This document shows, in pieces, positions 35,701-46,781 of a DNA stretch of 64,000 nucleotides. Origin of the DNA: Amphiura filiformis (lineage: Eukaryota > Echinodermata > Ophiuroidea > Amphilepidida > Amphiuridae); contig NW_027305510.1 of assembly GCF_039555335.1 (NCBI RefSeq), forward strand, positions 310,001-374,000. Reading direction: 5' to 3'. Position 1 is the first letter of the stretch. Each line of letters opens with the position of its first letter. The notes under the pieces were generated by a model, which was not told the DNA's origin, made no database searches, and worked only from the letters and a program-made list of their open reading frames with translations. The translations under genes and the position numbers were made by a program.

Positions 35701-38700
35701 GAATCCCTGAAATGCTAGTCGTCATACCTAATACAGTTTAAGGGTACATTCTCTTGGGTCATGACCTTGACATAGGGAAACATTTTTATTTTATTTTGAC
35801 AAGAAGACATACATACCCTTCATATAAAATAACATGAATCCTGAAAAAAAGTGCCAATGTGTAATTTCCCCCTATTTTGTCTCCCGTTGCTAATGAAAAC
35901 AAACTCCGATTGTATTGCGTGAGGTCCATTTATTAAAAGCTCCATGGTATGCACCAATTACTCTCTTAGTTTCGAGTCCACACTGCATATTGTAAGGACC
36001 ACAGCATAAACCGATTGTGAAGGAGACTAACTCTCAAGTTGAAGCGTTTCCGATTAGAACGTCAGTCCGGCAAACTCGTCAAATTGGGCATATAATATCA
36101 AAACGGGATGTACGAACGGGAATCGGGATATCGCTGTGCTTGAAACCGTGCGCCCAGCAGGGCCCCGGTAACTTGCAGTAGTGTTTTGTTTTGCACTACA
36201 GCCCGGGCATGCAAGAAGTGCTGTGAAAACATATTTATATGTAAGATATGGGCCTATATTAGATTTACTGAAACCCGGGGCTCACAAAAATGATTATTAT
36301 AAATGATCAACCAAATATCGGCAAGGGGGGGGTAATCCCATACTGCCAAATGCATACGGGGATTGCGCTTTTCCAAATAATCCTTATAGACATGGGTCCC
36401 TATTTTTGCTGAAAATCAGTCCTTATGGGTCCGTTAAACCCCCGTACCGTGATTCTCGATCTTTTCGGGGAAAATGGGTCTAGGCCTATAGGAAAGAAAA
36501 CTTTAGACATGGGTCTATATTTTTGAGAAAATCCTTAGAAATGGGTAGGCCCCTCCCTACCTGTCCACGGTCAAATGGCAATGGGTAGGCCTACGGGTTT
36601 CAAGTCTGGAGCCGTCCACCCCCGCATGCCTAGGGCCGGTTTTTAGGTGTCACTTCGCCTAAACCATAATTATACGCATAACGACCATACACGTCATACG
36701 CGTAGGCCTACGGGGGGAGGGGCTTTTGGGGTGCAAAAAAGAAGGGCAGCAGAGGCGGCAAAGGGGGAATATTTGGGGGGATGGGGGTTGGAAGGTGTTT
36801 TTTTTAAGTAGGCCTATAGGCCTATACGGTGAATCCAGCACCTTTTGGCGACAGCATTATAAGCAAAAAAATACTAGAAGATAACTTGTGACATAGGCCT
36901 ACTAGATGCAAAAGTGGAATAAATTCGCGTTGAGCGTGCAAAAATGTGCACTTTGGGGGCTAGCTAAAATGGCCAATGAGGTTAATTTGGTCAGAAACCC
37001 CTGGCAGAAACCCACATACAGGTGTCAACATTGGGAGGGTGATTGTATGGAACATCTACCCTGGCAAAATATTAGTGGGATTTATCCTCCATCCCACCAG
37101 GATCTACGCCTACAAAAGGGATCCGAAAATCTAAACTTCGAAAATAGTCCAATAGGCCTTCTGATTAAAATACAAAATAACAAAAACACAAAATAACTTC
37201 CCATGACAATATGTCGGTTCATAAAATACAAATTTTGTATTAGATCCAAAGGTTTTTACTGCTTTTGGAAGGAGGGTGGTCCGAAATTTAAAAAAAAGTC
37301 GGCGGCAATGAAATTACGACCCCCCTTTTTTCGGGAACCAAAAAAATATGACCCCCTCCGCTGATTGGCCTACACCTTAGGGGCTGTGCAATAATTATGA
37401 CCCCTGGGGGAGGGTAAAATTGGCGGGGGGGGCAAGAAATATTTGTTAATTTTGCCCTTGGTTTGTTCTGACTAGAAATATGAAACACTGACCCTGTTCT
37501 GACCACAGCTTCTAACATTCATAACATCGTTGGTCAATCATGTTCCAAACGGGATATACAACCGCAGCAGTCTTCTCCAAGTGTGTACATCTCGATTTGC
37601 CGGATTGACCCATGACCTCATGAAACGTAAACACATGGCCGGGCGTGAAATATAAATTTCTCCGTGTCTTCTTGCCAGGAAAATCAGGAATTTAACCAGT
37701 TGCAGTCATTTGATTGTGAGTAGCAAAGTACACAAGCAACCGGGCCTTGTCGTGGCTTATGAGGGCGAATTTCGTTTGACACTTTGTCAAATAAGTAACG
37801 TAGAATTGAAAGAAATGTTACGCGATTGACCGTATCTCTGAATCGTGTAAAAGCTTAAAAAGTGTTGACCATACCGTCTAAAAAAATTGATATTTCGAAA
37901 TTGGCTGATCGTAATCCCCAAATTCGAGTATGCACATGTAGCGAAGATATGCACCATATCTTGCAAAGTTAATTTTTTTGAAAATAATTAAACAAGCTAT
38001 GAAAGCTAGACTCAATAAGAAATTTTTGAAAAATACAAATTTCAGTCGTAAATTTAGGTTTTCTACAACTTGTAATTTTATTTCTGAAGTAGAGATATCA
38101 AAACTGAATAGCAAGAATGTTATTATGGGATGTTTTATAGATGACTACAATTTGGTTTAGAAATCGGAATGAGGAAAATTGATGAAATGACTGGTCAAAA
38201 AAAAATAGCGAGTGCTATAATCAATGACCCAGTTCATTCACTCCCAGTCCCAATCAGAGTCTGAAAATTAAAATAGCAATGGAAAAATAATAATATATAA
38301 ACCTTTACCTTTAAGATGAGGTATAACTTTTAGTTTTCCGATGATTATTTCTGGGCCAAATTTGATAGTTAATGTGGCAAAATCATCCCATTTTTTTGCT
38401 CAAAACCTCAAAAGAGTCAGTAACCTTAACCCACTCATTTGCACGTAAAACTTATATTGACCAGTAAATCTAACTGAAGGAATTAACATGATACACAGTT
38501 TTTTCTCCAAATCACTTCCCATGGACTTGGGTGGGTTTTGAATTCATGTATTCAATTTATAGAGCATTTATTGCCTAACTGTGATACCGTATGGTGATAC
38601 CTATTTTTTTAGTGTTTTATCTTTTAAGTAGTTTTAATGCTTATTCAGTCCCCCATCCTTTATTCTATAATGCTTTAGCACATGCAGTTTTAATAATATT

Positions 38701-40834
38701 TTGAGAAGTTGCATTGTAATTTGATTCATTTTGTAAGCATTGTGTTTATCTACATTTGCAAATTTAATAATGTGTATTTGAATGTATGTAGTATGTTTAA
38801 AACCTTGATAATTATGTAATGTAAATGTTTTATTGATCCCTGAGCCGCAAGGAAGATCAGATGATTGATTGTGTTTTCAACTGATTGAGTGTCCCAGGTT
38901 AATGCTCTGCGTGCTAGCCATGCGCCCGGGGCCATGCGCTTCAACAGAAGAAGTTTTAAATTAATATTTCTCAAAATATCAAGAGCTATCTTAAGAACTA
39001 CTGAACCAATACTAGGCTTGTTTGTACTCATTTTAATGCATTTTTCATGCTGTTTCCAAATATGGTCGTCTGCAGTCGACACCCGCGTGAAAAGATTTAA
39101 AGAAGAAATAAAACAAACAAACGTCTAGCTTCAGCTATAATTGGAGAATAAATTATACTTTGTTTGTAAGAAATCCTCAACAAAAATTAGACTAAATTAA
39201 AAATAGAGAGTTTTGTTTATTTTCTGTGTCTATTGCATTCGATATGCTTTCAACATGATGAAATAAATTAAATTAATGACATCAAAAGGAAGTTGCTGCA
39301 GATTACTGTATATTGCGAGTTAGATTATTAAATCATCCTTGTTTCAGCCACAAGAAATAAGAAAATGATAATGCAGTCATTTTTGTCAATTTTTTTACCA
39401 TTCATTTTTCCCAGGGTGTGCAAGAAATGGCACTACACTATCAGAGACACGCACGCCTGGAAAGTCATCGATCTCCGTGACAAAGGTCCAATCATGCCTG
39501 TGATTGCAGAGAAAGGTGGTTTTAGTACGTCATCTGCATTTGACTTGCACTTAGCAGAACCTGGACAAAATGTGCTTACATTTCGCGATTGTCTATATAG
39601 GAGTGTTTATTATGGTGAGGACAAGCGATATCATGAATACAACTGGGACTTCCGTGATCACAAGAGATGGGAATTCCCGAGGAATCCAAGGGATATCCTA
39701 TCGTTCCTATGCATATTTGCTGGCGTTGCGTTGCGGGAGATTTACCTGACCACAATGAGCGTTGAAATAATGGATTTCCTTCGAAGATCCTGTCCTAATA
39801 TAGTTACATTAGACTTCTGTTCTAGCTATTTACGGTTAGAAGACAACCAGTCAGGCTTACAAAATATTGATATTCCTATTGATCGGATGGATATTGACGA
39901 TGACATAAAGCAAAAGCTGTATCTTCCATTCAAACTGAAGCGACTAGGACTGACTGGGGTCAACTGCTTGCCTGGTGAACGGAAAACTACGCTCAATGAA
40001 CGAATTATATCATGTGTTGCTAACTACGATTGTTCCGAATTAAGAAGTATATGTCTCTGCAATTTTGAACTTTCTTCCAAAGGAATGCAGAAATTAGTTG
40101 AAATACCTAGTTTGCGAGAAATAGAATTGTTTTCCTGTCGCTGCTCATATAGTACTAGCTACCAGGGTTCTCCACTTGATGATATTCTCACTAATTCGAT
40201 TGGGGTTTTAAGAAAACTGACTTGCCTTAGAATTTATAGATTCCAAGATACATATTATCAATCTTTGTCTGATTTTCTAGGCTGCATTGGAAAGTGGGAA
40301 AACCTGCGAGAATTATCCTTGATATGTGTTCGATTTTCAGAGCCAGAGTTTGAAAGAATGATACCTGCGTTGCTGAATCTAAAGAAGCTTCGATTATACA
40401 CAGCATCCGCTACATCACATATTGTAACTATTATTGGGAATCAATGTAGAAAATTGGAATCATTACAACTGAGGTGGGGAAAATATACAGGTGAAAGTTT
40501 GTTATCTCTATGCGATCATCCCACGTTAGAAGTATTAGAAGTTGACCCGTGTTTGGGTTTATATGATCGGGTTTCTGGTGAATGTATTGTGTATAGTAAG
40601 ATAGCAGAGACGGAATGGCTTCACAAAGTATTCACTATGCTAGAAACCTTACCAAAAATAAAACATATCAAGTTCTTTGGTACATATATGGTCAACATAT
40701 ATAATGAAGGGACATTTCCAATCATTCAATCAGCTGATATTCAGGTAATTGAGTTTCATAAGCGTGAAAAAGAAAAAGAAGATAAAAAGGCAAACTCTCT
40801 TGCAAAATCATTGAAAAGGATGTTTAAACGTTGA
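29712..40834 (+). CDS. F-box/LRR protein, copy 3 (intact, long intron)
   Basis: Exon 1 (29712-29797) encodes MSDIDILTIDELLIIFNLLS through KLMAM and ends AG|gtaaaa. Exon 2 (39415-40834) starts after TTTTCCCAG with RVCKKWHYTIRDTHAWKVID. The predicted protein is about 501 residues with no frame break: F-box at about residues 8-50, LRR-like segments (LREIELFSC, LTCLRIYRF, LRELSLICV, LKKLRLYTA, LEVLEVDPC), and a basic tail (LAKSLKRMFKR). Expected role: substrate receptor of an SCF ubiquitin ligase. The pairing of these exons across 9.6 kb is inferred from paralogy and matching splice phase, with no other exon 2 between them. The intron holds a 2.7-kb palindromic element, minisatellites and dispersed repeats. 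Confidence 0.82.
29820..30105. repeat. Minisatellite GTACTGTGTGGAGTGTGTTA, first block
   Basis: Alternating units TATACGTACTGTGTGGAGTG(TGTTATG) and TGTTATAGCAGGGCTGGACT(ATTATG). The same array resumes at 33595-33858 in the same orientation. A lone unit fragment (GGGCTGGACTATTATGTATA) at 30898-30917 directly abuts the palindromic element. Relatives occur in introns of copies 1 and 2. Confidence 0.9.
30210..30520. repeat. Tandem duplication, about 166-bp offset
   Basis: CTAGTTAACGTCGCTGTGTG with about 120 further matching bases at 30212 recurs at 30378. Confidence 0.9.
30918..33593. mobile_element. 2.7-kb palindromic TA-flanked element with TTCGTGGGTAAC sites
   Basis: Arms of about 550 bp (30918-31480 and 33050-33593) are inverted copies. 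The ends TGGTCAATTCCAGCC and GGCTGGAATTTACCG lie beside TA (30916-30917, 33594-33595). Both flanks are pieces of the same minisatellite, so the element appears to have inserted into it. The 1.57-kb centre is non-coding but contains nine copies of a 12-bp motif, all on the + strand; the arms add four more (two mirrored pairs). No transposase. Arm divergence is low, suggesting a fairly young or gene-converted palindrome. Confidence 0.85.
31102..33407. repeat. Thirteen TTCGTGGGTAAC motifs
   Basis: Starts on + strand: 31447, 31798, 31817, 32117, 32135, 32304, 32457, 32475, 32641, 32818, 33396; on - strand: 31102-31113 and 33071-33082. Most are exact. Variants are TTCGTGGGTAAA (32135), CTCGTGGGTAAC (32457), TACGTGGGTAAC (32475) and TACGCGGGTAAC (32641). 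Three pairs are spaced 18-19 bp start to start. The surrounding DNA is not otherwise repeated, so the motif looks individually conserved, as a protein-binding site would be. Confidence 0.9.
33595..33858. repeat. Minisatellite, second block
   Basis: Continuation of the 29820-30105 array on the far side of the palindromic element, same unit and strand. Confidence 0.9.
34205..34260 (+). repeat. Dispersed repeat, inverted partner at 38515-38560
   Basis: AAAACCCACCCAAGTCCAT is mirrored at about 38519-38537, with matching flanks (GAATACA, TTCAATT). Related ACCCAAGTC words occur at about 35430 and 35680. Possibly ends of an old element. Confidence 0.5.
34560..34800. repeat. Pyrimidine-rich low-complexity tract
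   Basis: Dominated by CCTCTCTC, TTTCCTT and TCCTCC runs on the + strand, within the long intron of F-box copy 3. Confidence 0.85.
34801..39364. other. Remainder of the long intron of copy 3
   Basis: No nested gene supported. Visible repeat material: TAGACATGGGTC(C/T)-type words at 36385-36550; C/G-run-rich DNA at 36680-36800; a block at 37280-37520 containing GGGCTGTGCAATAATTATGA and long C/G runs; an LINE-tail-like stretch at 38830-38880 (TGATCCCTGAGCCGCAAGGA); and the inverted copy of the 7735-7960 repeat at 38885-39095. Confidence 0.5.
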
Positions 40835-40842
40835 TGTAAATT

Positions 40843-40927
40843 GAAGAATATAAGGGTGAAGAAGAAAAATAAAATAAAAAGGCAAACTCTCTTGCAAAGT
40901 CATTGAAAAGGATGTTTAAACGTTGAT
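40843..40927 (+). repeat. Duplicated 3' end of F-box copy 3
   Basis: CAAACTCTCTTGCAAA(A/G)TCA through GGATGTTTAAACGTTGAT recurs 92 bp after its position at the end of exon 2. It lies after the stop codon, so it is 3' UTR or intergenic. AATAAA-type signals lie within it. Confidence 0.9.
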
Positions 40928-41210
40928 TTCGTTAAAAAATCCTTTGAAATAGGAGTTCGTCATATTCAAGAAGAATATTCATATATATATTTAAATATAA
41001 ATAAATAAATATACAGATGGATCAGTTCATTAAATTTTATTCATATCCTACAAACTTGTTTCAAGAAGACTGCTGTCTCCTCTCATCAGGGATAGTCAAA
41101 TGTAATGAAAACAAAACAAAACAAGATGAAGTGTATCTTTCCTGTGCGTATCTATTCTTATATATTTCTCAGTATTATTCTTATATATTAAGAATATATA
41201 TATATTCTTA

Positions 41211-41420
41211 CAAATTCAAAGTATAGACCTCTGGCAAGGCAACCGTTACTTAAAGTTTCACGGAATACCGTCACTTACGATCATTGGGTAAACCGATCAT
41301 CAGACGGATAATTTATCATGATTTCAAATTTACAGGAATGTTTATACAAGTATATACATTCTGTATTCCGTGAAACTTTAAGTAACGGTTGCCTTGCCAG
41401 AGGTCTATACTTTGAATTTG
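41211..41420. repeat. Foldback with perfect 58-bp arms
   Basis: CAAATTCAAAGTATAGACCT and the rest of the arm (41211-41268) are exactly mirrored at 41363-41420, with a 94-bp centre. No convincing target duplication. Exact arms imply a recent event. Confidence 0.95.
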
Positions 41421-41724
41421 TTTCTATAGCTCACCTGTAATGGGTTTGAGCACTCTAAATTCCAAAGTTAGTCACTTGTAAAGTATACTTGTTATATATA
41501 TTCTTATATATTTCTCAGTATTTCACCATTTTCACAGATTTTAAACATCAAAACCCAGTAAGCAGGGATCTACCATACCTACTTCACTCATTAAAGTCTG
41601 TTGAATTTGTCACCATTTTCCTAACTCAATTATTTTATGCTCTCGCCTAGTTAATTAAGGGTTTACCTCTTTTGTAATGTTTACCCTTAATATTTGATTG
41701 GTTATAGTTATATTGCAACCGAAA

Positions 41725-41764
41725 CAGTGGCGGCGCCACGGGGTGGCATGGGGCGCCGCCACTG
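41725..41764. mobile_element. 40-bp hAT relic with perfect 8-bp TSD
   Basis: CAGTGGCGGCGCC and GGCGCCGCCACTG are perfect 13-bp inverted ends around a 14-bp centre. AACCGAAA is duplicated exactly at 41717-41724 and 41765-41772. The 8-bp duplication and CAGTG ends fit the hAT superfamily. The whole element is 40 bp, far too short to code. Confidence 0.9.
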
Positions 41765-42180
41765 AACCGAAAGGGTAAGATTTATATTATTACAATTATT
41801 ATTCCATTGCTATATTTATGGCCTTGATCAGAACTGGCAGTGTATGAATTGGGTCATTTATTTTGGCTCTCGCTATTTTTTTATTTTTTTGATCAGTTCA
41901 GTCATTTCATCGATATTATATACATGTATATACACTCAAGAAATTGAAAGACACTTAGGTACAGATAGCAAATATATATAAAAATAGCATTAAGATATAT
42001 AAACTTCTTTTAAAACTTCCAAGCAGTTGGAAGGCTGTTGAATGCTAAAGCCCTCTATAAGTAAATTTTCCAGTGGGAGTGTGCCTGCAAGAGACATAGC
42101 CATCTGAAAAGGAACAGCTCAGATCGCGCGCCAATTTAGTCAGCAGTTCAGAAATTAATATTTTTTCCAGCCTTGAAAAG

Positions 42181-42240
42181 CTGGGAATCGAATCCGTAGC
42201 CTCGCCGTTCTGAAATTCAATGCATTACCACTAAGCCAAC
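42181..42240 (-). other. tRNA-like sequence (pseudo-tRNA or SINE head)
   Basis: On the minus strand TGGCTTAGTGGTAATGCA fits a pol III A box, and GATTCGATTCCCAG fits a B box about 43 nt downstream. The T-stem does not pair well and no acceptor stem closes, so a functional tRNA is unlikely. It lies about 320 bp upstream of the LINE's first reading frame on the opposite strand. Confidence 0.5.
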
Positions 42241-42560
42241 TACAATGGTGGCGCTCTTGACAGCTGCATCGTATAATTTTTCGCACCCGTTTTATCTCAT
42301 TTATTGATGATATTTTGTGTGTTTTTCGTCATCTATCGATAGTAACTATCTTCATATGACTTTGTGAGTAACTGTGAATAAAACATTATCACTCGCATAT
42401 TTTTTCGGTATTCACGAAAATTGCTTTCGACGATCTAAGTTTGCCAGCATCAATATCATAGCTTATCATCTTGTATGCACTATCACTATGTACTGTCAAC
42501 TGTGCCAAATTTTGATCATTTGTGTGCATTTGAACTAAGTATTTTGCACTTTGTCACATC

Positions 42561-43559
42561 ATGAGACCATTTCTCTACGGAAAGGACTCGCTTTACAATT
42601 TGCGGAAAGGTGTGATAAACAAGCCACTCAGCAAAACACTGTGGAACTCTCTTAAAGACTTGAACATTGCAAAGAAAACAAAACGAGGCTGTAGGGGTGG
42701 ACGTTATAAACAAAGGCCTATTAATGTTGTGACTTCCAATCGGGTAACAACGGAAAGCGTCACCAACAACCGATCGTTGCTAAGAACAGTTAATCACCAC
42801 AATCTTCATAAGATATCATGCTCGAATAGATCGAATAAACTGAGGACAAAGTTTGCTTCTTGGAACTCACGATCAATCAAGAATAAAACCACTCATCTAT
42901 GCGATCTAATAATATCGCTGAAACTTGACATTTTAAGCGTCGTTGAAAGTTGGCAAACGGGTGATAATAGAGACAATCATTCTATTGCTGATTTCAAAGC
43001 TACTCTTCCTGGCTATGATATTTTTTCTGCACCAAGGATTGGAAGAAAAGGTGGCGGCATTTGCGTTATCTACCGCAGAGAATTTGATATCAAAGCTAAT
43101 GATGTTCCCGCTTTCAAATCATTTGAATGTGTCGATTTGCTCATCACATCAACAGATCATTCCCAATTCAGACTGATCTCCATTTATCGCCCACCGCCGT
43201 CAAAGGAGAATCGTCTCACTACAAATCAGTTTTTAGATGAATTTTCCTCGCTGCTTGAAACAATAGCTGTGTATCCTGGTCGCCTAGTAATAGCAGGAGA
43301 TTTTAATTTCCATGTCGACGACTATAACGACCGTGACGCATCTCGTTTCCTCAACATCCTCACATCTGCTGGCCTCAAACAACATATTTCGGGAAGCACG
43401 CACAAGAAGGGTCACACGCTTGATCTGATTATTTCGCGTGACGCCGAAGCTCTTGTTGTTAATCCCTATGTGAACCACGGGACTAAATCAGATCACACGG
43501 GACTAAATCAGATCACTCAGCTGTTAGATGTGAACTTGACATTTCACGACCAAAGTTAA
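42561..43559 (+). pseudogene. LINE APE endonuclease domain
   Basis: Starts MRPFLYGKDSLYNL; a basic region (KKTKRGCRGGRYKQR) precedes the endonuclease. Motifs in order: FASWNSRSIKNK, LDILSVVESW, RKGGGICVIYRR, LISIYRPPPS, VIAGDFNFHVDD, GHTLDLIIS and TKSDH. These are the metal-binding and catalytic blocks of apurinic-endonuclease-type nucleases that nick target DNA for LINE insertion. A 20-bp tandem duplication at about 43477-43516 (CACGGGACTAAATCAGATCA twice) shifts the frame just after the final SDH block, producing a premature stop at 43557-43559. Confidence 0.9.
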
Positions 43560-43643
43560 GCAAGCAGTCTGTGACATAGACCGCTCCGTCACATCAATTA
43601 TCAAGATCTTCGCACAGACATTCTATCCTCAGATCTTTCGAAT

Positions 43644-45724
43644 ATGTCTGAGAATGATTGTAGTGACGTCACTTCTCTTGTTGAAAACTACAATAGAACC
43701 CTTCGCGAACTTTTGGACAAGCACGCCCCCGAGGTTGAGCGCACGATATCTCTCCGCCCTCATGCGCCATGGTACACTGATAAAAAGAGGGAAAAGCGCC
43801 AAGCAGAAAGAAAGTGGATGAAATCTGGTTTGCAGGTGGACAAGGATGCCTTTCGAGCAACATGCACTGAATATCAAATGTCCCTCGATAAAGCTAAGAC
43901 TGAGCATTATCAAGAACAATTTGCTGCTGCTAATCAAAAGCAACTCTTTCGCATCGTAGATAAACTTTCTACGATTAAGACTTCTGATGCTCTCCCATCT
44001 CATGACTCTTTGGAGTCACTGAGTCACCAGTTCCATGACTTTTTTGATACAAAGATAGACAAGATCCGCCAAAAACTTGATGATGCTGAACCACCTCCTA
44101 TGTCCATCGACCTACAAGACTCTTGTACTGCTAGCTTTCAAGAATTCCAACCAATCTCCAATGAGACAGTGCGTAAGATCATTATGGATTCTTCGAAATC
44201 GTCTTGTGCTCTTGATCCTATGCCAACTCGCGTGCTTGCTTCACCGGAATTTTTAGATGTCATTGTGCCTATTATCACGAAGATCATCAACGCATCTCTC
44301 TGTAATGGTGATATTCCATCTGTGCTGAAAGAAGCTCTCGTTAGACCTCTGCTGAAGAAGCCCAACCTCGATAGAGACGAACTCAATAACTATCGTCCCA
44401 TTTCCAACTTACCGTTCTTATTTAAGACTCTTGAACGGGTTGCTGTCCAACAACTTCAACACTATGTTGCTGAAAATGGACTTCATGCTAAGCATCAGTC
44501 GGCCTATCGCAAGCATCATAGTGTTGAAACGGCTCTTGTGCGTGTTACCAACGACCTTCTGCGGGCCGTGGACTCACATAAACATGTCGTCGTTGCACTG
44601 TTAGATCTATCGGCGGCATTTGACACGCTGGACCATGATGTTCTTCTAACTCGCTTCAAAGAACGATTTGGTATAAACGGAACTGCTTTCCGTTGGTTAA
44701 CATCGTACTTCGCCGGACGCAAACAGTGCATTGTTGTAAATGGAGTGCGTTCGAACCCACGTACAGTTATTCATGGAGCACCACAAGGCTCAGTAATAGG
44801 ACCGATGAGTTTCTCGTTCTATTCGTCCCCCATTGATGATATTATTGAAGCACATGATCTTCAGAGCATGATGTACGCTGACGACACGCAAGTGTACCTT
44901 ACCATTAGATCTGATGAGTCAAACACCAGCATCGCCCGCATTGAACGTTGTATTAGTGACATCAAAAGTTGGATGATCACCAACAAGCTCATGCTTAATG
45001 ACAACAAAACCGAGATCTTACACCTCACTTCTCGGTTTATTCATGATACCGACAGCGTCACAGTGTGTGTGGGTGATGCAAATGTACCTGCTTCTTCTAC
45101 TGCACGGAATCTGGGCGTCATCATTGATGATCACATGACTCTGTCCCAGCATGTAAGCAGCATCTGCCGTAGTGCCTCGTTTGCTCTCTACAACATCGGC
45201 AAGTTAAGAAAATACCTCGATCAGGCGTCTGTTGAAACGCGTGTTCACTCATTTGTAACTTCGCGTTTAGATAGCTGCAACAGCTTGTTATACGGACTTC
45301 CTCAATTCGAACTTGATAGGTTACAGAGAATCCAAAACGCCGCAGCTCGGCTAGTCACCTGTGTTAGGGGTCGCGTCCACATGAGGCCCATTCTTCGCCA
45401 ACTCCATTGGTTGCCGGTACGCAAACGGATCATGTTTAAAACTCTTCTTCTGACATTCAAGATCATCCACGGACTTGCACCTCTTTATCTTACTGATCTG
45501 GTTACCATCTACACACCGACGCGCTCACTACGTTCTTCAAGTCAACGTCTGCTAAAACCACCCCACTCGGTTTCGTACGCACGTATACATATGGCAATCG
45601 TGCTTTTTCGGTTTCAGCGCCAAAACTATGGAATCAGCTGCCCACTCACATCCGTGCAATAGACTTGATATCTCAGTTCAAATCGGCTCTGAAGACATTT
45701 CTGTTCGACAATGATTTATTTTAA
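43644..45724 (+). pseudogene. LINE reverse transcriptase domain
   Basis: An open stretch to 45660-45662 with RT blocks: VRPLLKKPNLDRDELNNYRP, ISNLPFLFKTLERV, HQSAYRKHHSVETAL, LLDLSAAFDTLDHDVL, GAPQGSVIGP and MMYADDTQVYL, then the usual C-terminal region (LQRIQNAAARLV, ILRQLHWLPVRKRI). It is joined to the endonuclease frame upstream except for the 20-bp duplication and a small deletion near 43575. A third shift near 45575-45600 breaks the end; the other frame continues KLWNQLP to a stop at 45722-45724. It would make cDNA for target-primed insertion if intact; this copy is inactive. Confidence 0.92.
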
Positions 45725-46230
45725 CTTATTTTCTGTGCAATCTGCATCATTTGAACTTTGACTTTGTGCATTGGAGCCTGCTTTGTATATATTCTGCTGC
45801 AGGTTTTTAACATATTATCTTGTGTACTTTTAATTAATGCCAGTGTGTATTTCATATATATCTATGTGTAAACTGTACGATTAAGGTATTAAGGTTTTTT
45901 TTAGTAATGTATTGGTTTTTGTCTTACTTTTGTTCAGCGCCTTGAGGTGTATGCGTAAGGCGCTATAAAAATGCGGTTTTGTTGTTGTTGTTGTTGTTGT
46001 CTACCTATTTGCTGTGAGAAGTTTGATAGTAGTCCTTGATATTGCTGAATAGAATGAATCTATACTGATATTTATCTAATGTACGAAGTTATTCAAATCT
46101 GGACGTTCCACATGTACACGTGTAATTATGTGAAATGGCTATCAATAGATCAATCAATCAAGTTTTCAGTTTTCAAGTTATCGACAATCAATAATAAATC
46201 GATGAATCATGGAATCATTACTTACTAATC

Positions 46231-46285
46231 TTCCAAATAAATAAATAGGTCAGTAAATAAACAAATAAATAAATAAATAAATAGG
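46231..46285. repeat. (AAAT)n microsatellite
   Basis: Interrupted AAAT units, with a similar tract at 46705-46790, on both sides of the LINE fragment; one may be its tail. Confidence 0.8.
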
Positions 46286-46298
46286 CATCTCGCTCTCT

Positions 46299-46690
46299 CT
46301 ATGTGCAATATCCAGTGACGTGGGCGACCATGGAATGCCAATCCATCCTGTTCTTTGCCAATCTCAACAGCTTGATGTTATCCACACCCGTCCAGGCTGC
46401 AATACTCTGAAGATATGTTGTCCTCTGGTGCCCTCTGTCTCTCCTTCCATTAATCTTCCCCGTAAGAAAAAAACACTCCAGATCATCTTTCCTCATACAG
46501 TGGCCCAGGAAATCAAGTTACAGTTTCCGGATCTTCCTCAGGAGCATTCGTTGACTGCCAGCTCTATGAAATACTGTTTCATTTGTGGTGTGACTAGTCC
46601 AAGGGATCCTCAACATTCGTCTGAGGAACCACATTTCCGTTGCTTGCAATCGATCTTCCATTGCCTTTGACACTAACCAGCTCTAGCAAA
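46299..46690 (-). pseudogene. LINE fragment, C-terminal end of Pol
   Basis: The minus strand reads EDRLQATEMWFLRRMLRIPW, then RAGSQRMLLRKIRKL, one stop codon, LDFLGHCMRKDDLECFFLTG, and RRDRGHQRTTYLQSI ending with NRMDWHSMVAHV. This resembles the conserved extreme C-terminus of many invertebrate LINE polyproteins (MWFLRRMLRI, LDFLGH, TGKI-GRR-RGRQR). Only this end is present and the internal stop (TAA in place of a likely CAA) kills it. It is a different family from the LINE at 42-46 kb. Confidence 0.75.
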
Positions 46691-46781
46691 ATAGGCATAG
46701 GATCCGTAAATAAATAAATAAGTTCATAAATAAATTTATTTATTTAAATACCTGATTTTCTTGAACATAATAAACAAATAA

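Larger units (their letters stand above)
42305..45998 (+). mobile_element. Nearly full-length L2/CR1-type LINE
   Basis: Contains an APE-type endonuclease and a reverse transcriptase that were once one reading frame, followed by a 3' UTR ending in GCGCCTTGAGGTGTATGCGT, then AAGGCGCTATAAAAATGCGG and a (TTG)n tail at 45978-45999. The near-repeat GCGCCTT/AAGGCGC forms a possible 3' stem of the kind recognised by LINE RTs. The left boundary is not certain; no target duplication was found. At least three lesions break the frame. Confidence 0.85.

Noticed and set aside
37878-38160. Opposed open frames of 60-78 codons
   Set aside because: Short, AT-rich, lysine- and isoleucine-rich chance frames within an intron.
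42181-42240. Functional tRNA gene
   Set aside because: The internal promoter boxes are visible but the T-stem and acceptor stem do not pair.
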